A program made the position numbers and the translations under genes. The notes under the pieces were generated by a model. That model was not told the origin of the DNA, did no database searches, and worked only from the letters and a program-made list of their open reading frames with translations. Of a DNA stretch of 26,661 nt, positions 8,291 through 15,589 are shown in pieces (position 1 is the stretch's first letter; the number at the start of each line of letters is the position of its first letter). Source of the stretch: Fimenecus sp045532175 (GTDB taxonomy: Bacteria; Bacillota; Clostridia; Oscillospirales; Acutalibacteraceae); the NCBI GenBank assembly GCA_045532175.1, contig JAZSFK010000051.1:1-26661 (forward strand), in the 5' to 3' direction.

Positions 8291-10117
8291 TTATATGGAA
8301 TTTATAAGTGAAATAACCATTGGATTTCGTTTCGTTCTATCATAAAGCAATCGGGAAATATCATCCCTCATTCTGTTACGTATTGTACCCCATTCGATAA
8401 AGCCTTCATGTACACACTCGTCAATAACAATCTGTGCAACAAGTTTTACCTCAGCAATAAGTTGTTCAGAATCTCTGACATACACAAAACCTCTTGAAAC
8501 AACATCAGGCCCTGAAAGCAACATTCCTGTGTCCTTTTCAATAACCGCACTTATTACAATAAGACCGTCCTCTGCAAGACGCTTTCTTTCACGGATAACA
8601 GCACTTCCTACATCACCCACACCATAACCATCAACAAAAACCTTACCTGCAGGTACGTCCTGAATAACCGAAATTTTGCGTTTTGTAAGCTCAACCTGTT
8701 TACCGTTATCGGCTATATAAATATTACCCGGAGCAATGCCCATACTTTCAGCAACCTGTGCATGGCTTCTTAAATGCTTTTGCTCACCATGAACCGGAAT
8801 AAAGAATTTGGGCTTCGCAAGGCTCATTATAATACGAAGCTCCTCCTGACAAGCGTGACCTGAAACATGAACATCATACATTTTCTCATAAACAACCTCA
8901 GCACCACGTTTTAAGAGTTCATCAACAACCTTGCCAACGGTTTTCTCGTTGCCCGGAATCGGTGTTGCAGAAATAATGACATAGTCTCCTGTGCCGATTT
9001 CCACACGTCTGTGTTCCGAAAAAGCCATTCGGTAAAGAGCGGACATGGGTTCACCCTGACTACCCGTTGTAATAATAACAAGTTTGTCATGCGGATATCG
9101 TGAAATTGAGTCAATATTGACAAGTATTCCTTCCGGCACATTCAAATAACCTAGTTTTGATGCTGTTTCAACAACATTTTCAAGGCTTCGACCTGAAAGC
9201 GCAACCTTTCTGCCCACAGATTTTGCAACGTCAATAATCTGCTGAACTCGGTGAATATTTGATGCAAATGTTGCAACGATAAGGCGTTTACCATCTGCTT
9301 TTTGGAACAATCTTGCGAAGGATTCACCTACGGTACGTTCACTTGCGGTATAACCCGGTCTCTGTGCATTTGTTGAGTCGGAAAGAAGACACAAGACACC
9401 CTTTTCACCAAGTTTTGCAATACGAGCAAGGTCTATAACCTCACCATCAATAGGAGTTGTATCAATCTTGAAGTCCCCGGTCTGCAGAATAAGTCCTGCA
9501 GGAGTATTGATTGCAAGTGCTAAGGCATCAGGAATTGAGTGGTTTACATGAATTGCTTCCACCTCAAAGCATCCTAAATTTATCTTGTCCTTGGGTTCAA
9601 TTACATTAAGAACTGCCTTGTCAAGAATTTTATGCTCGATAAGTTTGTTCTCAATAAGACCAATTGTAAGTTTTGTTCCGTAAACGGGAATATTAACTCT
9701 TTGTAGAAGATAAGCAAGGCCACCTATATGGTCCTCGTGTCCGTGTGTGATAAAAATACCCTTGATTTTATCAGCATTCTGCTCAACATATGTGAAATCA
9801 GGAATAACAAGGTCAACACCAAGCATATCAGGTTCCGGAAAAGCAAGACCACAATCAACAAGAATCATATCATTCTCGCACTCATAAAGTGTCATATTCT
9901 TGCCAACCTCATTAAGTCCGCCTAAAAATGCAATTTTCACACTTATGTCAGAACGTTTAGGTGTTTTGCTCTTTGAACTTTTTTTATCTTTAACAGGCTT
10001 TTGCGATTTCTTTTTTTGCACTTGTTTTTTGTTTAAAGTATTCTTTTTTGATTTGCCTGATTTTATTTTTCTTTTAGCATCATCTTTCTGGATTACTTCT
10101 TGTTTTTGTTTTGCCAT
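8291..10117 (-). CDS. rnj: Ribonuclease J (metallo-beta-lactamase/beta-CASP nuclease)
   Basis: Endoribonuclease and 5'-3' exoribonuclease central to mRNA decay and rRNA maturation in Firmicutes. The 608-residue product has the zinc motif HGHEDHIGG (125-133), the beta-CASP domain with TTGSQGEPMSALYR, and the VSGHA segment. It ends in the usual C-terminal domain. The N-terminal 58 residues or so are an extra, lysine- and serine-rich, probably disordered extension that Bacillus RNase J1 and J2 (about 555 residues) lack. It may bind RNA or ribosomes. The ATG at 10117 has a strong AAAGGAGG site. First gene of a seven-gene operon with a promoter at 10238-10266. I cannot tell whether it corresponds to J1 or J2. 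Confidence 0.96.
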   Translation of the reverse strand: MAKQKQEVIQKDDAKRKIKSGKSKKNTLNKKQVQKKKSQKPVKDKKSSKSKTPKRSDISVKIAFLGGLNEVGKNMTLYECENDMILVDCGLAFPEPDMLGVDLVIPDFTYVEQNADKIKGIFITHGHEDHIGGLAYLLQRVNIPVYGTKLTIGLIENKLIEHKILDKAVLNVIEPKDKINLGCFEVEAIHVNHSIPDALALAINTPAGLILQTGDFKIDTTPIDGEVIDLARIAKLGEKGVLCLLSDSTNAQRPGYTASERTVGESFARLFQKADGKRLIVATFASNIHRVQQIIDVAKSVGRKVALSGRSLENVVETASKLGYLNVPEGILVNIDSISRYPHDKLVIITTGSQGEPMSALYRMAFSEHRRVEIGTGDYVIISATPIPGNEKTVGKVVDELLKRGAEVVYEKMYDVHVSGHACQEELRIIMSLAKPKFFIPVHGEQKHLRSHAQVAESMGIAPGNIYIADNGKQVELTKRKISVIQDVPAGKVFVDGYGVGDVGSAVIRERKRLAEDGLIVISAVIEKDTGMLLSGPDVVSRGFVYVRDSEQLIAEVKLVAQIVIDECVHEGFIEWGTIRNRMRDDISRLLYDRTKRNPMVISLINSI

Positions 10118-10237
10118 ACTTTCCTCCTTTAAATATGTTATAAATTATATGTAACCCCTACAGTGGGTATGGTTAAGAACCTATAATATGTAAAATACGT
10201 ATAAATGCCCATATTATCTCAATATATTTGTCATTAT

Positions 10238-10266
10238 ATATTACTATCTTTTCTGATTATTGTCAA
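10238..10266 (-). promoter_or_regulatory. Sigma-A promoter of the rnj-gdpP-rplI-dnaB-tilS-hpt-ftsH operon
   Basis: On the minus strand, a perfect TTGACA (10261-10266) and TAATAT (10238-10243) are 17 bases apart. Transcription would start near 10231, leaving a 5' leader of about 110 bases before rnj. I saw no riboswitch fold in that leader, only a short ACCC/GGGT hairpin near 10153-10167. Confidence 0.75.
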
Positions 10267-10281
10267 GGAAAACAGCCTTGA
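10263..10281. repeat. Inverted repeat in the rnj/rnhA divergent promoter region
   Basis: TCAAGG (10263-10268) and CCTTGA (10276-10281) form a perfect six-base dyad with a seven-base spacer. It covers four bases of the rnj -35 hexamer and lies just upstream of the rnhA -35. No T-tract follows, so it is not a terminator. A dyad overlapping a -35 box is a possible operator, but a six-base dyad may be chance. Confidence 0.4.
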
Positions 10282-10292
10282 TAAAATATCTA

Positions 10293-10321
10293 TTGTTAAA
10301 TTATGAAAAAAGTGATAAAAT
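10293..10321 (+). promoter_or_regulatory. Probable sigma-A promoter of rnhA
   Basis: TTGTTA (10293-10298) and TAAAAT (10316-10321) are exactly 17 bases apart. The start would fall near 10328, about 37 bases before the rnhA ATG. It is divergent from the rnj promoter. Confidence 0.6.
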
Positions 10322-10364
10322 TAGTTTGATTATTATATTTTGATTTATTCACAGAGGTTTCGTT

Positions 10365-10811
10365 ATGGGAAATTTAAGCTATGTTGAAATATTTACTGAC
10401 GGTGCTTGTTCGGGCAATCCCGGTCCCGGAGGTTGGGGTACAATCTTACGATGTAACGGAGTAGAAAAAGAACTTTGCGGTGGCGAAAAAGAAACCACAA
10501 ACAACAGAATGGAGTTGCTTGCGGTCATTAACGGACTTGAAGCACTTAACAGAAAATGCAAGGTAAGAATCTATTCTGATTCATCCTATGTAGTTAACGG
10601 CATTACAAAGGGCTGGGCAGAAGGCTGGAAGGCAAATAACTGGCGTAAAGCTGACAAAAAACCCGCTTTAAACCCTGATTTGTGGGACAAACTTCTATAT
10701 CTTTTATCTCAGCACGAATATGAATTTGTGTGGATAAAAGGACATGACGGACATCCTGAAAACGAAAGATGCGATAAAATGGCAGTGGCTTGTTCTCAAA
10801 GTTACAAATAA
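10365..10811 (+). CDS. rnhA: Ribonuclease HI
   Basis: Cleaves the RNA strand of RNA-DNA hybrids, for example at R-loops and lagging-strand primers. The 148-residue product is the compact bacterial type I enzyme. The four catalytic carboxylates are visible: D12 in FTDGACSGNPGPGGWG, E50 in NNRMELLAV, D72 in YSDSSYV, and D137 in ENERCDKMA. The W/KGH segment with H127 is also present. The ATG at 10365 follows a GAGG site. No clear terminator separates it from the next gene, but that gene has its own promoter. Confidence 0.96.
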   Translation: MGNLSYVEIFTDGACSGNPGPGGWGTILRCNGVEKELCGGEKETTNNRMELLAVINGLEALNRKCKVRIYSDSSYVVNGITKGWAEGWKANNWRKADKKPALNPDLWDKLLYLLSQHEYEFVWIKGHDGHPENERCDKMAVACSQSYK

Positions 10812-10835
10812 TTATGTCAAATTTTGTTTTTTTGG

Positions 10836-10864
10836 TTGATTATTAAACTTTTTTATGTTATATT
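10836..10864 (+). promoter_or_regulatory. Probable sigma-A promoter of the GPH symporter
   Basis: TTGATT (10836-10841) and TATATT (10859-10864) are 17 bases apart. Transcription would start near 10871, giving a leader of about 47 bases to the GTG start. Confidence 0.55.
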
Positions 10865-10917
10865 TATAAATGTATATTTTGATATATATGTAATATTTGA
10901 AAAGGCGTGATTGAAAA

Positions 10918-12477
10918 GTGGAAAACAATGTAACCACAACCGTTGTTGAAGAAGTTAACAACGAAGCAATTCAGCAAGATACCTCTGTCGCTGACAGAAG
11001 ATATCTTCGCCCTAAAGAAATTGCTGCTTACCTTCTTACTTCATTCGGGCAGAAAAACTTAAGCCAGTATGTTAACGCATTCCGTCAGTTCTTTGCAATC
11101 AGTTTCCTCGGAATGTCAGGTAGTACATACGGTGTTATTATGTTTATTGAGTCAATTTACGACGCAGTTGACGACTCAATTTCAGGTCTTATTATTGACC
11201 GTACAAGAACACGTTGGGGCCGTCTTCGTCCATGGCTCGTTATTCCCACTCCTTTTTGGGCAATAGCGATGATAATGCTCTTTACGACACCGTCATTTAT
11301 TGTTCACGAATGGCAGAAGGTTATTTGGACTATTGTTGCTATTTTTGTTTACAACCTCGGTATGTCATACTTTGGTGCATGGACAATTATGCTTTACAAC
11401 ATTACACCAAACAGCAACGAACGTGACAATCTTATTGCTACATCAAAATTCGCTGACCTTTTCGGTGTTTTCCTTCCTTCTATCGCTTCAATGTTTGTCG
11501 GTTTCCTTCCACAAGCTACTAACAACAAAATCGGTATGCAGGATATTTATACAGGATTTGCTGTTATAATTACAGTTATCGCTGCATTTACAGCATTCTT
11601 TGGTTTCTCTGCTATGCGCGAAAGAGTTCCACTTGCATCACGTGAACAGATGAAGGAAGTTGGCGTTGTTGAATCATTTAAAAATGTTTTCAAAAACAGA
11701 CCAATGTTCATCCTTGTTCTTTCAGGCTTCTTTGCAGGCTTTAAGTCAGTTGGTGTTGCAAGTGAAAGCTTCTATTGGATGCACAACTCAAAGAATATTG
11801 CTCATGGTTCAATAGCAGGTCTCTTTACAGGTATTCCTAACTATATTATGGTGCCTCTTGCTCCTAAACTTATTCGTAGATTTGGCGCTAAAAAGGTTGC
11901 TGTTGCATCCGGTATCTTTGCAGGTTTTGCTTATGCAGGTACATTCTTTATCGGTCTCTTTGGTAACGGTGGTAAGGGCTTCCTTGTTGACTGGGAAGGT
12001 CATAATGCCGTAATCAATCTTGCTGTTCTTACTCTTTGTCTTACAATCTGCGGTCTTCCTAACCAGCTTTTAAACGTTGCAGGTGCTGTTCTTCAAGGTG
12101 ACGTTTATGACTACAGCGAATGGAAGACAGGTGTCAGAAACGAAGCACTTGTTCAGACTGTTCAGAACTATTTCGGTAAGGCTGCAAACTCAATTACACA
12201 GCTTCTTTCAGGTGTTGTTATTTCTGCAGTTGGTTATGTTGCACGCAAGGACGAATTCGGTAACATCGTTCCTGAATCAAACTATAAAACACTTCTCGGT
12301 TTCTGGGCTGTATTCTGTTTGCTTCCTGCAATCGCTCGTTTCCTCTATGGTGTAACACTTATTTTCTTCAATGTTGATGGTAAATTCAAAGAGCAGATGC
12401 TTGCTGACCTTGAAGTAAGACGTCGTGAAAGACTTGAAAATCTCGGCATTGATTCAGAAGAAACAAAAGCTGAATAA
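10918..12477 (+). CDS. GPH-family (MelB/XylP-like) sugar:cation symporter of the MFS
   Basis: Predicted inner-membrane transporter importing a glycoside, pentose, hexuronide or related sugar with a cation. The 519-residue product has about 12 hydrophobic segments. It carries the GPH signature between helices 2 and 3: YDAVDDSISGLIIDRTRTRWGRLRPW. There is a hydrophilic N-terminal tail of about 30 residues and a charged C-terminus. The start is GTG at 10918; no in-frame ATG lies nearby, and the ribosome site (AAAGGCGT, about 12 bases away) is weak. Its substrate cannot be read from sequence. The convergent alpha-L-fucosidase hints at a host-glycan sugar, but that is only context. A strong terminator follows. 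Confidence 0.88.
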   Translation: MENNVTTTVVEEVNNEAIQQDTSVADRRYLRPKEIAAYLLTSFGQKNLSQYVNAFRQFFAISFLGMSGSTYGVIMFIESIYDAVDDSISGLIIDRTRTRWGRLRPWLVIPTPFWAIAMIMLFTTPSFIVHEWQKVIWTIVAIFVYNLGMSYFGAWTIMLYNITPNSNERDNLIATSKFADLFGVFLPSIASMFVGFLPQATNNKIGMQDIYTGFAVIITVIAAFTAFFGFSAMRERVPLASREQMKEVGVVESFKNVFKNRPMFILVLSGFFAGFKSVGVASESFYWMHNSKNIAHGSIAGLFTGIPNYIMVPLAPKLIRRFGAKKVAVASGIFAGFAYAGTFFIGLFGNGGKGFLVDWEGHNAVINLAVLTLCLTICGLPNQLLNVAGAVLQGDVYDYSEWKTGVRNEALVQTVQNYFGKAANSITQLLSGVVISAVGYVARKDEFGNIVPESNYKTLLGFWAVFCLLPAIARFLYGVTLIFFNVDGKFKEQMLADLEVRRRERLENLGIDSEETKAE

Positions 12478-12505
12478 ATTTTTCAATCACAAAATATATA
12501 AAATT

Positions 12506-12537
12506 ACCCCGACTTCATGCGAGTCGGGGTTTTGTTT
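12506..12537 (+). terminator. Strong hairpin terminator shared by convergent genes
   Basis: ACCCCGACT (12506-12514) pairs perfectly with AGTCGGGGT (12522-12530) across a seven-base loop, followed by TTTTGTTT. It is a classical terminator for the plus-strand symporter. Read from the minus strand, the stem is followed by TAATTTTATA, so it may also end fucosidase transcription less efficiently. Confidence 0.92.
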
Positions 12538-12540
12538 GTG

Positions 12541-13968
12541 TTATTTGTTTTTGCAATAAACTTCAACTTTATTGATGGTTGCTTTTACACGATAGGATGT
12601 AATTACGATTTTAATCCGGTTGAATTTTTGCTTTTCAAAACGACAGATTCGTTTTGCACCGATTACGGTTGATGAGCAGATTTTTTCAAATCCGTTACCA
12701 TTATCACCATAGACATCGAAGCTTTCAATCTGTTGTCCTGTTGCAATATTCTCTTTTAAAACGATTTTATCTGCTACTATCGGTGTTTTAAAATCAATAG
12801 TGATTTCGGGTTTCTCATCCCCTACTCCACATTGCCAATATCCGTTTCCAGTTAAAATGTTTTCTGCACTATGTTCATCATCAAGTTGAGAAGATGCAGT
12901 TGCCCTACAGTTTACAGCAAGATTTTCGGGAAATTCCTTACGCAATTCATCACCGAATCTACGAAGTGCACGAACATCTGCTTTTGCTAAAAGTCCGTTT
13001 TTATCGGGCGGAATATTGAGCAGTAATGACGAATTACCACCGACACTACCCCAATAAATCTGCATGAGTTTCTTTAGAGATTTAACCTTAAAATCTTCTC
13101 GTTTATGATAAAACCAGCCCGGACGGATTGAAACGTCAACTTCTGCAGGATACCAGATGAAATTCTTAATTCCGTCAATAAATTTACGGCTACCTAAATC
13201 TTGAGTTTTTGCATCCACTTTTTTAGAAAATTCGGCAGTATCCTCCTGTTGAGAGTGTTCTGCAGTATAATCCTGATTTCCTACAAATGCAGGAACAACA
13301 CTCCACTCGGATTCTCTGCTTTTTCCTGCTTCATTACCACACCAACGGACATCGGGTCCACAGATGTTTATAACTGCATCAGGTTGTAATTTTCGGATGA
13401 TTTCAAAGTATGAATTCCAGTCATACACTTGCTTTTTACCGTTTTTGCCTTCACCACATGCACCATCAAACCAGAAACAGAAGATGTCACCATATTTTGT
13501 AGCAAGTTCTGTAAGTTGATTTTTAAAATATGTATTATATTCTTCGCCTGCACCATAAGTGGCTTCGTGTCTGTCCCAGGGAGAAAGATAGACTCCGAAC
13601 TTAAGTCCATATTCACGACAAGCGTCACTGACCTCTTTTACAACGTCGCCCTTGCCGTCTTTATAAGGGCTGTTTTTCATACAGTAATCTGTATATTCAC
13701 TCTGCCAAAGGCAAAAACCATCGTGGTGCTTACAAGTGAGAATAATGGCTTTAAGTCCTGCATTTTTAATCTCTCTTGCCCATTGACGAGCATCAAGCTT
13801 TTTAGGATTAAAAACAGATGCAGGAGCAGTGCCGTCACCCCACTCTTTGCCTGTGAAGGTATTTGTACCAAAATGACAGAAAGCATACATTTCTAGTTTT
13901 TGCCACTCTAATTGACGAGGCGACGGAATTACTTCCGCCGCCAACTCATAACTTTTCTTATTCTGCAT
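12541..13968 (-). CDS. GH29 alpha-L-fucosidase with C-terminal F5/8-type (CBM32-like) domain
   Basis: Retaining glycosidase releasing L-fucose from host glycans or oligosaccharides. From the ATG at 13968 it has 475 residues. The GH29 catalytic barrel shows FCHFGTNTFTGKEWG, CKHHDGFCLW and GVYLSPWDRHE. The nucleophile aspartate is in FWFDGACGEG (about D168). The NSPYKDGKGDVVKE segment resembles the GH29-B (alpha-1,3/1,4-specific) subgroup. Residues after about 365 (ASSQLDDEHSAENIL, then GYWQCG) resemble a discoidin/CBM32 sandwich. No signal peptide is seen, so it is probably cytoplasmic. The start is ambiguous: TTG at 13980 has AGGTG nine bases upstream, while ATG at 13968 has no clear site. 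Either way it overlaps the DUF1667 gene by 11 or 23 bases, implying co-transcription. Confidence 0.93.
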   Translation of the reverse strand: MQNKKSYELAAEVIPSPRQLEWQKLEMYAFCHFGTNTFTGKEWGDGTAPASVFNPKKLDARQWAREIKNAGLKAIILTCKHHDGFCLWQSEYTDYCMKNSPYKDGKGDVVKEVSDACREYGLKFGVYLSPWDRHEATYGAGEEYNTYFKNQLTELATKYGDIFCFWFDGACGEGKNGKKQVYDWNSYFEIIRKLQPDAVINICGPDVRWCGNEAGKSRESEWSVVPAFVGNQDYTAEHSQQEDTAEFSKKVDAKTQDLGSRKFIDGIKNFIWYPAEVDVSIRPGWFYHKREDFKVKSLKKLMQIYWGSVGGNSSLLLNIPPDKNGLLAKADVRALRRFGDELRKEFPENLAVNCRATASSQLDDEHSAENILTGNGYWQCGVGDEKPEITIDFKTPIVADKIVLKENIATGQQIESFDVYGDNGNGFEKICSSTVIGAKRICRFEKQKFNRIKIVITSYRVKATINKVEVYCKNK

Positions 13969-14320
13969 AATTTGTCGCAATTATATCCACACCTGTACCG
14001 AGAATGTTCTCGATAACAACATCACCGATATTGACAGGTGCTTTAATTGAAGCCTCGTTAATAACTTTCATACATTCGAACATCATACCCTTTGGAATTG
14101 GGTTTGCACTCTTTACAGGCACAACATAGGCCTTGCCACCCTCAACCTTAACAGTTGTTGTAAGCATTCTTGTTGGGTTTGTAACCTCTGTACGAGCATA
14201 AGCATCGCCACGTTTACAAGTATTACCTGTAACAGTAGCAACATCGCCGTTTTCGTCAAATGTAACAGTAATTAGGCATCCTAAAGGACAAGCGACACAA
14301 ACAAGTTCTCTGTTTTCCAT
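13958..14320 (-). CDS. DUF1667 (COG3862) CxxC-pair protein
   Basis: Small protein of 120 residues with cysteines at 8, 11, 15 and 34 (CVACPLGC, then NTCKRGDAY), a pattern suited to an iron-sulfur or zinc site. The family is uncharacterised. In Firmicutes and Thermotogae it usually accompanies two FAD-dependent oxidoreductases resembling anaerobic glycerol-3-phosphate dehydrogenase components, as here. A role as small electron-transfer or cofactor subunit of that complex is inferred from context and cysteines only. The ATG at 14320 follows GGAGG and starts four bases after the upstream gene ends. Its 3' end lies inside the fucosidase gene. Confidence 0.9.
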   Translation of the reverse strand: MENRELVCVACPLGCLITVTFDENGDVATVTGNTCKRGDAYARTEVTNPTRMLTTTVKVEGGKAYVVPVKSANPIPKGMMFECMKVINEASIKAPVNIGDVVIENILGTGVDIIATNYAE

Positions 14321-14324
14321 TATT

Positions 14325-15578
14325 TTACGCCTCCACTCTTACATTGATTACTGCATTTGCAGGAAGTTCCTTGATAACTGATTGTTTGAGAGTAACATAT
14401 TCCATTTCACCGGGACAAAGCTTAACCTTTTTCTTTGAAAGGATTTCTTTACCGTCACACTCAACAATGATTTTTGCGTTATTGAAAACAGCACCAACAC
14501 GGAAATAAAGTTTAACATCAGTATCTGTTTCACGATTAATTCTCTGTGGTACTATGTAACGAACACCATTAATACCTTTAGTATAAACACACTCGCCTGT
14601 TACCTTTTCGCCCTTAATATACTTTGCTGCGCCAAGACCAGCAATCTGACTTTCCTCTGTAACATAGTCAACAAGGTCATGAACCTGCAAAACATTACCG
14701 CAAGCGAACACACCTGCGTGTTCTGTTTCACGGTATTCGTCAACTTTTGGACCATTTGTGATTCTGTCAAGGTCGAGACCTGAATTCTTTGAAAGTTCAT
14801 TTTCAGGAATAAGACCAACTGACAACATAAGTGTGTCACAAGGTACATATTCTTCTGTACCCGGAATTGGCTGAAGCTTATCATCAACCTTTGCGATTGT
14901 TACACCTTCAAGTCTGTCTTTACCGTGAGTTGCAATAACTGTAGTAGAAAGTTTAAGTGGAATACCAAAGTCATCAAGACATTGAACGATGTTTCGTGTA
15001 AGACCACCTGAATAAGGCATAAGCTCGCAAACCATCTTGACCTTTGCACCCTCAAGAGTCATACGTCGAGCCATAATAAGACCGATGTCACCTGAACCGA
15101 GAATAACAACTTCGTGACCGGGCATATAACCATCGATATTAACGTATTTCTGTGCAGTACCTGCAGTCATAATACCTGAACAACGGCTACCTGCGATACT
15201 CAATGCACCACGTGGTCTTTCACGACAACCCATAGCAAGAACTACTGCCTTTGCCTGAATTTTAAGAAGACCATCCTTCTTATTAACCGCTGTAACCACG
15301 TTACCGTCAGCAACATCAAGCACCATTGTATCTGTTTTTACAACAATATCAGTATCCTCAAGAAGCTTCATAAATCTGCCTGCGTATTCAGGGCCTGAAA
15401 GTTCTTCACCGAAATAATGAAGACCGAAACCGGTATGAATACACTGTTCAAGAATACCGCCAAGTGTTTCGGCACGTTCAAGAACGATAATGCTATCAAT
15501 ACCATTTTCTTTTGCTTTAAGGGCTGCTGCCATACCGGCTGGACCGCCACCAACTACAACAAGGTCATAATTTAACAT
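14325..15578 (-). CDS. FAD/NAD(P)-dependent oxidoreductase (thioredoxin-reductase-like fold)
   Basis: Flavoprotein of 417 residues with an N-terminal FAD-binding dinucleotide fold (DLVVVGGGPAGMAAAL). The middle segment MGCRERPRGAL precedes a second NAD(P)-binding fold (VVILGSGDIGLIMARRM), and the FAD-closing motif ACGNVLQVHDLVDYVTEES follows. About 60 C-terminal residues form an extra beta-rich tail. It resembles the second subunit of the GlpA-like/DUF1667 trio and of opine-oxidase or HcnB-type enzymes. It would pass electrons between the GlpA-like partner and NAD(P) or another carrier. Start ATG at 15578 with GAGGTG upstream; 11 bases after the preceding stop. The physiological substrate is not proven. 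Confidence 0.87.
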   Translation of the reverse strand: MLNYDLVVVGGGPAGMAAALKAKENGIDSIIVLERAETLGGILEQCIHTGFGLHYFGEELSGPEYAGRFMKLLEDTDIVVKTDTMVLDVADGNVVTAVNKKDGLLKIQAKAVVLAMGCRERPRGALSIAGSRCSGIMTAGTAQKYVNIDGYMPGHEVVILGSGDIGLIMARRMTLEGAKVKMVCELMPYSGGLTRNIVQCLDDFGIPLKLSTTVIATHGKDRLEGVTIAKVDDKLQPIPGTEEYVPCDTLMLSVGLIPENELSKNSGLDLDRITNGPKVDEYRETEHAGVFACGNVLQVHDLVDYVTEESQIAGLGAAKYIKGEKVTGECVYTKGINGVRYIVPQRINRETDTDVKLYFRVGAVFNNAKIIVECDGKEILSKKKVKLCPGEMEYVTLKQSVIKELPANAVINVRVEA

Positions 15579-15589
15579 ACCGATTCACC

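Noticed and set aside
7838..8311. Plus-strand open frame of 157 codons antisense to gdpP
   Set aside because: Shadow of the gdpP N-terminal region, whose membrane segments produce a falsely hydrophobic antisense product.
10118..10237. Riboswitch in the rnj leader, such as a c-di-AMP or purine class
   Set aside because: Only a weak four-pair hairpin is visible and no known aptamer core could be recognised.
13429..13896. Plus-strand open frame of 155 codons antisense to the fucosidase
   Set aside because: The GH29 catalytic motifs are on the opposite strand and no start signal was seen.
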